A stretch of 64,000 bases of DNA from Eudorina sp. 2006-703-Eu-15 (GCA_003117195.1 BDSI01000029.1:1057023-1121022); one strand, 5' to 3'; shown: positions 1-10,129, counted from the first letter of the stretch. Translations and numbers: made by a program. The notes: generated by a model from the sequence alone, not told the origin.

Positions 1-1301
1 TCAACCCCTACCAAGGACTGCGAACCCATCCTCCATCACCCGCGGGGGTGGGGGGGGTCCATGCAGCCATACCGGCCAACACACCAGGTTACCAGCGCGC
101 CAGGATTGACTCTCCTGGAAACCGCGCCAGAACCGCCGAATTACTTGGTGGCGAGGGAGCCGGGATTCGACCCGCAGGATTGGAACATGTCATGTGCTTG
201 GAAAGGCATGAACGCTGTTACATGCACACGACTTGTGGTGGAGTCCACGCAGGGTGTGCGCCGCAGTAACGCGCCTACAGCCCGGGCTTAAGCTTACTGG
301 CCCTGCGGCCTGACCTTGCCGGAAAGGCCGCGCTCTCACATGAGCTGTGTTCCCGGGAATGATGCGCGGCCAGTCCGCGGGCAGTGGCGGCTGCGCACTG
401 TAGCTCCTCATAAACCTAGCTGGATGTCGTCAGATTGATCAGACCCGCCAGACTGTGTATTGGGCGAGAAGATGGTTGGCTATGTGGCCCGCCCCCATGG
501 CGATGTGGAGGCCGTGTGTTACATCCATTGCGACGCAGCACTCTGTTACGTCGCTTGCAAATGGCAATATGATCAAGCTGTGTAATTGTGACCACGCTTC
601 CAACAGGAAGCGCTCGCCCCAAAGCACCGACTCAGTGAGATGCGATCCGTTCGGCAACCGGACCCAGGGAAACGGAACGTCAGCCATCCACCTGCCGACA
701 TTTGGCCCTGCACTGATGCACTTTCTGCACTGATCGACCAACCGCTGCGGCACGACTTGGCACGAACGTCAACGATTCACGATAACCAGACAGCCACCCA
801 ACCGTAAGCATACAACCTAGTGGGCGCGGTGTCAAGACAGACGATAGCAGTCTGGTGCGCCTTATGCCGGGGTTTCACCCTAGCAGTGCGTGGTGAGCAG
901 GCTACGACTGAAGGTGTGAGAGGTGTGTGCTGCATGTTCGAACCCCATCTCCGTATGGTGTCCCCGGGCCATAAGTATAGTGGTATGGTCAAGCGAGACG
1001 AACGTTCTGAACGAAAACGCATTTGGCCATTCTTGATTGCGAAGTCAATTAGCAGGGTGAAGGTTTACAGTTAGTAGCAAATGCGCAGTATAAATCTCTC
1101 AATCATTGTCCCACCTGTACATCACTCGATCTCTCGATGCCTCGTCCCGCGTGTAATTGTATTGTATGTTACATGTGATACTGGCCGTATGACCAATACT
1201 GACATGCGTTCCCCACAACGATTTACGTCAAGGCGCGTCATTTTGGGAATGAGCCGTACATGGCCGACAGGGGCCAACTCAAGTTGAAGTGACCCCCAGT
1301 G
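1..1301. other. gene-poor left edge
   Basis: No supported gene is seen. The reading frames here are short, overlap on both strands and carry no recognisable motif. Base composition is moderate compared with the GC-rich genes further right. Confidence 0.5.
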
Positions 1302-1491
1302 TAACAAAGCTCGGGCCCTATAGGGTCCTCAGTCGTAATACAACTAACAAGTAAGTTAGTAGTCCACAGATTGGTGGTATTGAATAATACCGGTTAGGTT
1401 GAAAGATCGGTATTTAACCGATTCAAAATGCAAGCGCCATACGGCACGTGCGAAGTTTGGACGAGCGGCCAAGTAGGCCTCACGTCGTTAC
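1302..1491 (+). repeat. 190-bp dispersed repeat, copy 1 (inverted relative to 19113-19302)
   Basis: This stretch matches the reverse complement of 19113-19302 over about 190 bp with scattered mismatches. Similarity stops abruptly at both ends of both copies. It carries two small perfect hairpins: GGTATT/AATACC around a 4-nt loop near 1374-1389, and ATCGGT/ACCGAT around a 5-nt loop just after it. The right-hand copy directly abuts 18S rRNA pseudogene sequence, so the unit looks mobile. No coding capacity is seen. Confidence 0.75.
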
Positions 1492-1679
1492 ACCCAGGGG
1501 TAACATGTAGGCCGATCAGCGCTTCTTCATGAAAAGCCAGGATTTCTACGAAATTGAAAAGTATCAGCATTAATCGATCACTCAGATGCAGCTGAAAGTA
1601 GTCGTAAACGGACAACCCCGTTCACGTACACATTATTTGTAAACCAGCTACTCGCTATACAGATACATTGAGCTTGCCT

Positions 1680-2996
1680 ATGCAGCAAACAATTCCAATG
1701 ACAACAGCGTCCTTGCTCACGCGGGTGTGGCTCTGCATACTGGCGATTTGCGCTGGGCTGGCCACGGCGGATCCTTCGCCCAACAGGATAATTGGCCTTT
1801 ATCATGGTTTTGTTGGTACCGGAAACATGGGCGACGAGCTTTGCTACGCCATCTACGGTCATTTGCTGAAGGAAAGCCTTGTGAGGCTTGGCTACACAGG
1901 AATAATACAATTTGAGTACCAGTCAGGCAACGTGGTGTTTCCAGCAGACTGGGATTGGCAGTTCCGCTTTCGTTTGTCACAGTATTCATTCAAGGTGGTA
2001 GGAGGTGGCTCATTACTGGAAGCTCCCCGTGTGAGGTGGACCCAAGAGTATGAGGCGGCAGCGCCGGCCAAAGTCCCGATCTACCTCCACGGCACCGGGA
2101 CCATGTGTCAACGATACCAATACCACCCCTCCAACCTCTTAGCCGTGACTGGACCATTTGTCGGCGGAGGCTATCGGGGCCCCGTGACAGTGGACCTCAT
2201 GCAGGAATTGGGAAGGCGGAACAATGCGGAAGTGGTCAACTTGCCGATCTTGGGTGACTCGGGCATCCTGGCATCAGAATATTTTCCGCTGGCGTTCACA
2301 GAGCTTGTGCAGGCTGTCGACACTGAGAAGATGGCCCAGACGACCCAGGGCATTGTCTGTATCAGTGGGAACATAACGATTGCGGGGATGAGGGTGATCG
2401 ACATTGTCAAGGCCTGGATGACAAAATACACCATTGTGCTTCTGCCGGTTGACTGGACCGACCGGAAGCACTTCAGAGAGGTGCTGGCTGAGGTCATGAA
2501 ACCAACACCGGGGGGTCTACCAGTGCCCCGCAACCGGGTAATGATCAATCAAGACACGTCCAGCTACGATGTCTGGATGGCACTCCTGCAGCGATGTGAC
2601 ATCACCATCTTGATTCGCCTACATGCCTTAATTGTTGCCACGTCCATTGGTGCACCTGTGCGGGTGCTCCGTGACCATCCCACTGGCTGGACGTCAAAGT
2701 TCGAGGATTTTTTAAGAAATACCCATGGTGATGATTGGGAGAGGTACTTCTTAGACAGGAGCTTTAGCGGAAAGGTGGACGATTTGGATGGTCTGATACA
2801 GGAAGTGCGGGCAGAGCAAGCCAAATACAAACAGGCGGCACGGCAGGCCATCACTGATACACGCGATAAGCACATTCGCGCCCTCTCAGATTTTATGGAT
2901 AGGATTATACCGAAAGAGTACCGGTCGTACAAGGATGTTCGTGTCAAGCTTCATCGGTACTGGTCCTACGGTGAGGTTGAGCTCACCTTCTGTTGA
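1680..2996 (+). CDS. secreted polysaccharide pyruvyl transferase family protein, intronless
   Basis: A single open frame of 438 residues from the first in-frame ATG. The frame also extends a few codons upstream from a TTG, which I did not use. Residues 16-30 are hydrophobic (VWLCILAICAGLATA) behind an Arg, as expected for a signal peptide cleaved near residue 30. Motifs match the polysaccharide pyruvyl transferase (CsaB/WcaK) family: GTGNMGDE at 46-53, a GGG turn at 108-110 followed by SLLE, and RLHALIVATSIGAPV from residue 313. Family members transfer a pyruvate ketal from phosphoenolpyruvate to a sugar; a role in the secretory pathway or cell wall is inferred. The gene has no intron and a visibly lower GC content than the other genes here. 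TGTAA, the usual algal poly(A) signal, first appears near 3964. Another GT-B-like glycan enzyme is possible. Confidence 0.75.
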   Translation: MQQTIPMTTASLLTRVWLCILAICAGLATADPSPNRIIGLYHGFVGTGNMGDELCYAIYGHLLKESLVRLGYTGIIQFEYQSGNVVFPADWDWQFRFRLSQYSFKVVGGGSLLEAPRVRWTQEYEAAAPAKVPIYLHGTGTMCQRYQYHPSNLLAVTGPFVGGGYRGPVTVDLMQELGRRNNAEVVNLPILGDSGILASEYFPLAFTELVQAVDTEKMAQTTQGIVCISGNITIAGMRVIDIVKAWMTKYTIVLLPVDWTDRKHFREVLAEVMKPTPGGLPVPRNRVMINQDTSSYDVWMALLQRCDITILIRLHALIVATSIGAPVRVLRDHPTGWTSKFEDFLRNTHGDDWERYFLDRSFSGKVDDLDGLIQEVRAEQAKYKQAARQAITDTRDKHIRALSDFMDRIIPKEYRSYKDVRVKLHRYWSYGEVELTFC

Positions 2997-4860
2997 GACA
3001 GTATCAGCACCGATGCTGTCGCTAAGAAGTTGTTCACAGATCAGGGAAGTTTGGGACTACGTGCGGATTTTGATGGATTTTGATGGAAAGTGTGCGCGTG
3101 GGGCTTGTTGATTTACCTCAATCGGAATCATATGTTACGGTTAATAAGGTGATTACATCGGGGCCGATCGTTAAATGAATCCGTTGTTTCCTGTTCGCTA
3201 CATGGCTACAAGTTTTGCACCTTGGGTCCGCTCTGGTCCGCTAAGCAAGTTGCCACGGAATCCACCGAAGTAGGGGATCAAAGGCAGATTGTGAGGGCTA
3301 TCCAGCATCATCGGCCAACACAAGGCATATCATATCGGTCGATGGGCACGCGCCTCGAGTATGATTAGGCATCCAACAACTGATGAGCATTATGGATCAA
3401 CACGTTGATGTGCGGGATTGACGAATTGCCTTTGAGAATGTTGCGGGGCGGTAGGTCCCACTTGGGGACAAACAATTCGTGCAGGCGGCCATTAAGCCTA
3501 GCGCGGCTCTCAAGTTATAAATGCGCAATTATTTTACTTAGTTTAGAGGCAGATGCTTTGGCAAAGCAATGCGATCACGCTTCACCAGGGCATCACATCC
3601 AACTAACACTGATGGCTGTTCGTACATGCAGTACGGCCAGGACACCGTGTTATACAGATGCGCGATTCACCTCTTAGGACTGTGCGAGGGTGCCTTAATA
3701 ATGAACACCCTGGGGTCAAACGTGAAGCTGCTCGCCAGAGCTGTCGTACAATATAAAGGCAAAGCAGATGTCAGAGGCAATCGTGCAGCAGTCCTGTCCG
3801 CCACTGTCAAATAAAGTGACATGCTTGAAGCCCGTACGATGGCGGCCGTACACGGGTCCATCGCGTGGGAGAAGTGGCCCTCAATCGTAGACTCGGTGCC
3901 CAAATAGCCGAGAGATTGCTTAAGGCAACGATGAACAAATTCCTACAGCGTGACATCAAGCTATGTAAGTGTGCTCAATTGACGGTAACATTTGCGTCGT
4001 TCGCGAACATGACGTGCAACCACGCATGCTATAGGAGACGGAAGGCGTGTCGAGACATTCGACGGGCTCGGGCCTTACCGGTGATGGAGACTGCACAGCA
4101 TTATCAAGAGTATCCTGATCCGTGAAGGGATACTTGTGTCGGCTCGCTTACCCTCCCTGTCCCTTCCTAGAGCTCATCGGCTCCTTAACGACTTGGGCTT
4201 AACTAGCGTGCGTGGATACTGACATGAACCCGAAAATAATCCCCTACTGAGCTTATTACCGAGTGGTACCCTGATTCCAGCCTGGATGGGCCTGGAGAGG
4301 CAGAGGAGTTCGTAAAACTCTACGCGAAGCGTCGAGTAGCCTATCAGGAAGGCTAGCAGGTGGAAAGTGATGGCCGTTGGATGGCCAGTAAACAGTGATG
4401 ACAGGGCATGGTTCAGTATTGCGACGTCTGCAGCGTATAATTCTGGGCTTGCCTCTCACAAACAAACTAACATTCCGAGCCGTACACCGGCTGGGAAGGG
4501 GATGCTGATTCACGACAATGTAAATGCTCACTCCGTAATGCCTGAAATAGGAGTCAAGTCATGTCCTACCCGTGGGTGTGGACGGAAGCTTGGCGCGGGT
4601 CGCTGACCAACGACCCACAAATGGACGGATAGGGTCATATGCCATATGGCCCTTATCAGAAGCATCGAGTGACGTACATGGGCAATGATTGGGAGATCTA
4701 TCTTTCTCATTTATGCAGTGTTTTTCGTTTTACAAGAACCAGAAAAAAGCTGGCATTAAGCTGAGGACATTGATGAAAAGCGCACCGCATTTCATGACGA
4801 GTTGCAAAACAAAAGCAGGAGGGTCCCAATGGTATGACTGTTTAAGCGGCTGCTGCCATT
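2997..4860. other. intergenic, no gene recognised
   Basis: No recognisable protein motif or RNA gene is seen between the pyruvyl transferase stop and the broken end of the retroelement. Open frames are short and mutually overlapping. A TGTAA near 3964 could serve as poly(A) signal of the upstream gene, which would give a 3' UTR of nearly 1 kb; this is weak evidence. Confidence 0.45.
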
Positions 4861-4863
4861 CAT

Positions 4864-5098
4864 GCCGCACCCCCAGTGACTCCAAACAAAACCGGGTGAA
4901 GCGCCTGCGGGCTGACTCGTATGTCGCGGCCGAGCTCTCAGCCACAGCGCTACTGGCGAGCGAGACGAGGCGACCCGCGATGTCGCAGGCCCCAGCCATC
5001 ACCGCCGACCGTGTGACGCCTGCTGCCCGAAGTACGCAGGCCGGGCACCGAAACCAGCCCCCCGGGTAGGCCCCCGGGCTTAAATCAAATCGAGGCAT
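4864..5098 (-). pseudogene. tyrosine recombinase, N-terminal fragment
   Basis: The frame starting at 5098 contains AVAESSAATYESARR followed by RFTRFCLESLGV. This is the pattern of the helical core-binding (SAM-like) domain that opens tyrosine recombinases of DIRS elements. After about residue 78 the frame continues to 4730 with residues unlike any recombinase. The catalytic R...HxxR...Y region is not found downstream. It lies 130 bp after the RT ORF stop on the same strand, where a DIRS recombinase is expected. The break could be an internal truncation or an insertion. Confidence 0.6.
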
Positions 5099-5227
5099 CG
5101 GCGGTGAGCCGCCGCCAGACAGCCCTCACAGCGGACGTCCGTAGCTCGGCAACGCCGGCCGCAGCCCACACACGTGTCGGGCCCACCCTCGCCAGATCCT
5201 GTCGCAACTGGGCGGGGCATGGCATCG

Positions 5228-7063
5228 TCAGTTCAGACGAAGCACCAGCAGATCGTAGGCCGCCGGGTCCGCCTCGGCACCCCAGGGCCACAGGCAGTGC
5301 GACCGCCCCTTCTCTAACACGGTCAGCACGCGGAACGAGCCACCCCCATGACCACTGCCCCGCACAAACTGCCTGAACCACGTCCGCTCCGGCCAGTGTG
5401 GGACCACGACTGTCGCCCGCGTGCTGCGATTTAGCCGGTAAGCTGCCTCCAACTCGCCGAGCACCTCGCCGATCAAGGTCTTTGGTGGGAAGGCCCACAG
5501 CACCTTGCCGGCAAGTTGCGCCGCCTGCCCCAAGACTGAGTTGTCCGGGCTGAAGAAGGTAGTGCAGCCCGCCTGGGCGTTCAGCCCCAGCACATCGCAG
5601 CAGCAGTCGACCGAGGGTGCGTAGACGCCACCCACCAGTGACTGGAACGTACGCGGCTTGAGCCGCAGGTTCAGGGCCCGCGCCTGCTCCAGCTGCCGGC
5701 TGAGGCGGTCCGCACGCACATTGTCCACCCCGGCGATGTGCTCAGCCCGCACTTCAAACTGGTAGCGGATGGCCAGCTCCGCCAGGCTCCGACTGATCTG
5801 CCGGCCGTCCTTGACCCGCGTCGACCCGTGATTGATGGCGGCCACCGCCTGGGTGTTGTCACAACGGACGAGGACGCGGCGGCCAGCCAGTCGGGGCGCC
5901 CAGGTCTCGAGGGCGCGGAGAACGGCGGACAGCTCTAGCCACGCGATGTGTAGGCTGCGCTCGGCTGGGGCCCATACCCCCTGCATTTCGGCTCTGTCCC
6001 AAGCAGCTCCAAAGCCGGCGCCACTGGCGTCGGTGAAGATGGTTGCTGCCTCCGCTCCCGCAAACTCCCCCCTCACCAAGTCCAGGTCGGCCACCGTGCA
6101 GCGCTTGACCCCATCCCAGACGGACGAGTCGCTGCGCAGCACGTCCCACCAGAACTGCAGATCGTCCACGGCGCCGCCATTGAGCCGCAAGGACGGTGGT
6201 GGTGACCGCACGGAAAAGAGGCTGTCGTACAGTCCTTGTAGGAAGACGTTGCCCCAGCGGCACGCCCGTGCCAGGAAGGTTAGGCGCCCCGCCACCGCCT
6301 CGACGTCGGAGCGGGGGACCGGACCGACCAGCGCAGCGTCGAGCAGTGCCCGTACCTCCAATGCGTAGCGGCAGCGTTTGTCCGGCGCAATCTGCATCTC
6401 CATCCGGACCGTGTCGAAGAGCATGCCCAGGAACTCCAGCTGCTGCAACGGTGTGTCGCGGCCTTTGTCCTTGCGGAGTTTCCACTCCAGCCCCAGCTCA
6501 GCGCCCACCTCGTCCAGCACCGCGAACGCGCCCTGCACGTCGGCATGTGTCGCCCCCATGATCATGAAGTCATCCACATAGACGAAAATCTGTGCCTTGA
6601 GGCCCTGCCGGTCGCACTCTCGCTGGAAGATGTCGGCCGCGGCCGTGGTGAGCTCAACGAATATGGCGGGGCTCTGGCTCGCACCAAAGGGCAGGCCAAC
6701 CCACCGCTGCAGCGCTTTGGTGGTGGGGTGTCGGAAGGCCATGAAGCGGCGGGCGTTGGGGGTCAGCTTGACGTGGTGGAAGCCATTAGCCAGGTCCCGT
6801 TTGCCGAGAAACCCGCCCCGGGGTAGGTGCTGTAGCAGGGTTGCCAGGTCTGGCAAAGGGCACGGCAGCTTGACCATGCAATCGTTGACACCGGAGCGGG
6901 ACGGGTCAGTGATGGGCCGGATGCTGCCGTCGGGCTTGAGCACTACGTGCAATGGGTTGACGACAGCTGCGAAGGCGTCCTCCGTGCCGTGGCAGTGTGG
7001 GTCGTACTGTTCCGTGACACCGCTCCGTAGCAGGGCGTCGAAGTGAGACTCCATTTCCGCCAT
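5228..7063 (-). CDS. DIRS-type reverse transcriptase / RNase H / methyltransferase-like polyprotein
   Basis: A 611-residue frame from the first ATG. RT motifs are present: KRDLANGFHHV (Asp90), LPFGASQSPAIF near 124-135, and the catalytic YVDD at 162-165. The RNase H domain follows, with its acidic residues in TDASGAGFG (Asp345), WLELSAV (Glu377), CDNTQAV (Asp402) and VRADRLSR (Asp452). The last 140 residues resemble the methyltransferase-like tail of DIRS elements, but the expected N/D-PP-F/Y motif reads AFPP (524-527), so methyl transfer is doubtful. Catalytic RT and RNase H residues look intact. The same frame is open upstream to 7507 except for one TAG at 7195-7193, so the true protein may begin further upstream. 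Confidence 0.88.
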   Translation of the reverse strand: MAEMESHFDALLRSGVTEQYDPHCHGTEDAFAAVVNPLHVVLKPDGSIRPITDPSRSGVNDCMVKLPCPLPDLATLLQHLPRGGFLGKRDLANGFHHVKLTPNARRFMAFRHPTTKALQRWVGLPFGASQSPAIFVELTTAAADIFQRECDRQGLKAQIFVYVDDFMIMGATHADVQGAFAVLDEVGAELGLEWKLRKDKGRDTPLQQLEFLGMLFDTVRMEMQIAPDKRCRYALEVRALLDAALVGPVPRSDVEAVAGRLTFLARACRWGNVFLQGLYDSLFSVRSPPPSLRLNGGAVDDLQFWWDVLRSDSSVWDGVKRCTVADLDLVRGEFAGAEAATIFTDASGAGFGAAWDRAEMQGVWAPAERSLHIAWLELSAVLRALETWAPRLAGRRVLVRCDNTQAVAAINHGSTRVKDGRQISRSLAELAIRYQFEVRAEHIAGVDNVRADRLSRQLEQARALNLRLKPRTFQSLVGGVYAPSVDCCCDVLGLNAQAGCTTFFSPDNSVLGQAAQLAGKVLWAFPPKTLIGEVLGELEAAYRLNRSTRATVVVPHWPERTWFRQFVRGSGHGGGSFRVLTVLEKGRSHCLWPWGAEADPAAYDLLVLRLN

Positions 7064-7192
7064 GTGCGGGTGAAGGGACGGGTAGTTTTGGAGGTGGTGA
7101 GAGGCCGCAGGGACGGTGTGAAACCGCCAATCGGCCTCGTTGCGTGTCGCGGGAGTGTTGATCCCATACTTGAGCCACGCGGCGGTGTTGAG

Positions 7193-7507
7193 CTAGGAGC
7201 CGGACAGCCCAAACCAGGGACGGTCCGGCGGGGGCGGCGGCCGCGCCAGCACGCCGCAGACACCCGCCGTCGCCACCAACGCCGACGCCCGTTCCCCACA
7301 CCCAGGGTTCTCGACTTCGGCCTCGGCGACCCGCGCCGGCTCGACCACAGCAGGGTCCCACCTGACACCTGAAGCCAAGGCCACCACCCAAACACAAAAC
7401 AAACGCTCCTTAACCCCGAGGAGGGGGCCTGATAACGACAGGCGGCGTACCCACCACGCCGGTGAGCGAGCAGCTCCTATTAACCCGGAGTCAGGGCTGC
7501 CCTCCAA
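7193..7507 (-). pseudogene. upstream segment of the RT frame, separated by an in-frame TAG
   Basis: This 104-residue open stretch lies exactly in the frame of the downstream RT ORF. It is closed by TAG at 7195-7193, after which the frame continues with NTAAWLKYGINTPATRN into the RT protein. The segment is Pro/Arg/Val-rich and has no recognised domain. It could be a linker between gag and RT read through a stop, or a region damaged by one mutation. It starts from a conventional ATG. Confidence 0.45.
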
Positions 7508-7689
7508 CCGGGCGGATTACAAAAGGGGCCTTCTCAACCACACGAAGGCAATCACACCCCCACGGTCCCGCCTAGGACTCGTTTCTCACCTGGTGGGGCA
7601 AGGTCCCCACCCGTCTGTGCGCCGGCGACCGCCGCTACTGACCGCCCGGCGCAGGGGGGTTTTGCGGCGGTCGCCGGCGCGGCCACGCC

Positions 7690-8880
7690 CTAGCGAGGCC
7701 CCCGGCGGCGGCCCTGGGCGACCATCCGCCTGGCCTTCGCCATGGCGTCGACCTTCTCCTGAGCGGACATCTCCTGCAGCTTCGGGCAGTCGCGGAACTG
7801 GTGCCCGGCGCCCTTGCAGATGTAGCACTTGCCCACCCCGCCGTCGCTGTCCTCGCTGTCGCTGCCGTTGGCAGTGAACACAGCTCGAGGCCGCTTAGGT
7901 GGAGGGTCGGCGCGCGCCGATGTGGTGCGGTTGCCGAGCAGCGTATTGGCCACATGACCCAGCTGTTCGGACGACAGTGAGGCCAGGCTGCTGACGAGGC
8001 CGGCGCCGCGCTGGTCGCCGTCTTTTGCGAGGCGGACCGCCTCACGAAAGGGGACGATCTTGGCCATGTCGTTCAGCTCCTTACGCGCGGCGTGCGCCTC
8101 AGCCACTGTCCGGAACGCGCTGGTAGCCTGGGCGTATAGCTGAGCCTGCACGGCCAGCGAATCTGCGCGTTCTGCCTCCAGGGCCGCGGCTTGAGCCGCC
8201 ACCATGTTGCTGTTAATCAAGCGATTCGCCTGGCAGTTGAACGCCGCCTGGTTGGATGCGGTTTGCTGGATGCCCGCCGCTTTGAGCCAGCCCCCGATGC
8301 CGGGCAGCTGAGCGGCAGCGTCCTCCAAGTCTGCCGACGCTCCCAGCATGCCGGCGAACGGACCTAGTCCGCCGGCGCCAACTGACGAGTTGCTTAATCC
8401 GGCGGCCCCGAGGCCGCCGAAGACGGGAACCATGCCGCTCGTGAGAGCCCCGGGTCGGAAAACCGGGCCTGTATTGCCGTACAACCCCACTGGCATGAGC
8501 GGCGGCGGCGCTGTGGGTCCAAGAGGGTTGCCGCTGGGTCGAGGTACCACCGCGGTGGGTTGCTGCCGGATGGGGGGTTGTGGCCGCGGTGAGGCTGCAT
8601 GGCGGCCTGTACGTGTGGCCAGCCCACGGAGGCCCACCACCTCTGGGTCGACAAGCACTTCTTGTGTCAGCCGGCCGAAGTCGCCCGCATCGATGGCGTC
8701 CTCGATATCGGCCTGGTCTGCCTCCACATGGTCGTCACGGGTGCCCGCCCGCCGCTGTACCACCGATCTGCGGGGCTGCTGTTGCCGCTGTCGTCCCTGC
8801 TGCCGCTGTTGCGAAAACAAAGGCCTCCGAATAACGCGAGCACGTCTGTCTGTCCACACTGCTCTAGAGGTCAGAGTACG
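7690..8880 (-). CDS. retroelement Gag with CCHC zinc knuckle
   Basis: A frame of about 390 residues, open from just after a TAA at 8883-8881 and without an ATG at its start, so its beginning must come from a frameshift or splice. It contains a Gln/Arg-rich N-terminal segment, a long Ala/Gly/Pro-rich middle, an Ala-rich helical stretch (LEAERADSLAVQAQLYAQA) and, near the C-terminus, CYICKGAGHQFRDC. That is a C-X2-C-X4-H-X4-C zinc knuckle (about 7788-7829), followed by a basic tail. Such knuckles bind RNA in retroelement Gag proteins. It lies about 630 bp upstream of the RT ORF in the same orientation. Confidence 0.8.
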   Translation of the reverse strand, partial: RTLTSRAVWTDRRARVIRRPLFSQQRQQGRQRQQQPRRSVVQRRAGTRDDHVEADQADIEDAIDAGDFGRLTQEVLVDPEVVGLRGLATRTGRHAASPRPQPPIRQQPTAVVPRPSGNPLGPTAPPPLMPVGLYGNTGPVFRPGALTSGMVPVFGGLGAAGLSNSSVGAGGLGPFAGMLGASADLEDAAAQLPGIGGWLKAAGIQQTASNQAAFNCQANRLINSNMVAAQAAALEAERADSLAVQAQLYAQATSAFRTVAEAHAARKELNDMAKIVPFREAVRLAKDGDQRGAGLVSSLASLSSEQLGHVANTLLGNRTTSARADPPPKRPRAVFTANGSDSEDSDGGVGKCYICKGAGHQFRDCPKLQEMSAQEKVDAMAKARRMVAQGRRRGPR

Positions 8881-9379
8881 TTAATCTCGCTAATTTGTAG
8901 CGCCAAGGCTCCTCACGTGAAGTGCAAGGCGCGACGTCTAAACCGGCAACAATGTACCGCTCAACCCAGCGCGGCTCGCAAGCGGTGGTCACAGTACGGC
9001 CCATCCTCTGCCGTACCCGTACCAAAGCACCCCTCCAGGCATGGGCGGCACCGGTCACCGCGGCACCCGGAAAAGTGACCACACAAAAGTTACGTTCTTT
9101 AAAAAGGTCGGACATACTCATTGGCGACTTGAGCTTCGACAATTTTATAGTTTGGTTCGCAAATGCGGGGATCCGCAGCCGGCGACAGCCATCCTCCCCC
9201 ACCACTACTTCGCCGACCCGCGGGCCGCAGTGCAACGCAGCGCGCACGACTTCTTCAAACTTCTCGAGCTGCTCAGAGACGCCGGCTGCTGCCGAGTGGT
9301 CTCTGCCCAAAGCTCCCACTGGGGACGTCACTTGATCTGTCTCTGGGCGCTGTTGCTTTCGCTGCATCTGAGCATCCAT
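8864..9379 (-). CDS. putative N-terminal part of the retroelement Gag
   Basis: From the first ATG at 9379 this frame encodes about 171 residues (MDAQMQRKQQ...) and stops with TAG at 8866-8864, overlapping the start of the zinc-knuckle Gag frame in another phase. It contains an acidic/hydrophobic helical stretch (SEQLEKFEEVVRAALHCG) and no named motif. Its position fits the N-terminal half of Gag or a separate first ORF. Residues encoded by 9100-9035 are repeated in inverted orientation at 9716-9781. Assignment rests on position and orientation only. Confidence 0.45.
   Translation of the reverse strand: MDAQMQRKQQRPETDQVTSPVGALGRDHSAAAGVSEQLEKFEEVVRAALHCGPRVGEVVVGEDGCRRLRIPAFANQTIKLSKLKSPMSMSDLFKERNFCVVTFPGAAVTGAAHAWRGALVRVRQRMGRTVTTACEPRWVERYIVAGLDVAPCTSREEPWRYKLARLTYSDL
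9035..9100 (-). repeat. 66-bp inverted repeat, inner arm
   Basis: The reverse complement of this stretch is identical to 9716-9781. The arms are separated by about 615 bp. The inner arm lies within the first gag frame of the DIRS-like element. Confidence 0.9.
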
Positions 9380-9715
9380 GTCTGCACAGGACGCTGTGTG
9401 CTGACTACAGCAGCAAACAAACAATTGCCTATTGTTTTTGTAAGAACTTGTAGGCCCGCGGCAGCCTTATATACAGCAGCATTGAAGCCATCGTCGTGGT
9501 CGGCGCAAGTTCGCGTCTTCTTTTGTGGTTTTGAATTTTTCACTTGATAGAGCAAATGTTACGTTGTACTACTTTGTCGCTTTTGTGCTCCATTGATCGC
9601 GAATTTGCGATATCGTCTCCGTTACGGCATTTTGCTCATTTGTGCACGGTTTGCGCTGCTGTCAAAACTACCATACATTTTGCATAAACATTTGATAGCT
9701 GGTGCTTCCAAAGTT

Positions 9716-9781
9716 AAAGAACGTAACTTTTGTGTGGTCACTTTTCCGGGTGCCGCGGTGACCGGTGCCGCCCATGCCTGG
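9716..9781 (+). repeat. 66-bp inverted repeat, outer arm
   Basis: Perfect inverted partner of 9035-9100. Similarity ends at 9781, where unrelated DNA leading to the transporter gene begins. It may mark an edge of the retroelement or an internal complementary region, as DIRS elements have, but this is not proven. Confidence 0.9.
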
Positions 9782-10129
9782 TAGGCCAAAGCCCGGCTGT
9801 CAACTCGTCTGCAAACCATATTTTCGGATTAACCTAAAATCTAATATACGACAAGTACAACATGTAACATACATACATCTTGAAACACGGTCTTCACTGA
9901 CAGTCGACTTACTATTAAATGACCAGTGTCAAATTCTGCTTATATTGTTGTTTTTTATTTCATATTTTGCAGTGCTAGCTATTGCACTTGCGCACTCAAG
10001 GAAATGACAGATTCTGCGAAAACAAATAATGCCTCCAAGGACTTCTATATTCAGGCCGCGATAACCTACGGGTAATGTTTTCGTGTTGGGTCAAGTTCCT
10101 TGTTCGATCGACGCTTGACAGTGCCGGAT

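Larger units (their letters stand above)
4864..9424 (-). mobile_element. DIRS-like retroelement, truncated in its recombinase gene
   Basis: Minus-strand gene order is gag-like ORF (9379-8864), gag with zinc knuckle (about 8880-7690), reverse transcriptase/RNase H/methyltransferase-like ORF (7063-5228) and the start of a tyrosine recombinase (5098 to about 4864). No integrase or protease motif is seen. RT plus RNase H plus a methyltransferase-like tail and a tyrosine recombinase is the DIRS-group arrangement. The recombinase similarity ends near 4864 and the catalytic half is absent, so this copy cannot be autonomous. The upstream limit is uncertain: the 66-bp inverted repeat at 9035-9100/9716-9781 suggests the element or its debris may reach 9781. 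Confidence 0.8.

Noticed and set aside
130..175. tRNA T-arm-like sequence on the minus strand ending in CCACCA
   Set aside because: The reverse complement has GGGTCGAATCCCGG and then CTCCCTCGCCACCA, but no matching acceptor 5' strand, D-arm or anticodon arm could be found at tRNA or tmRNA spacing.
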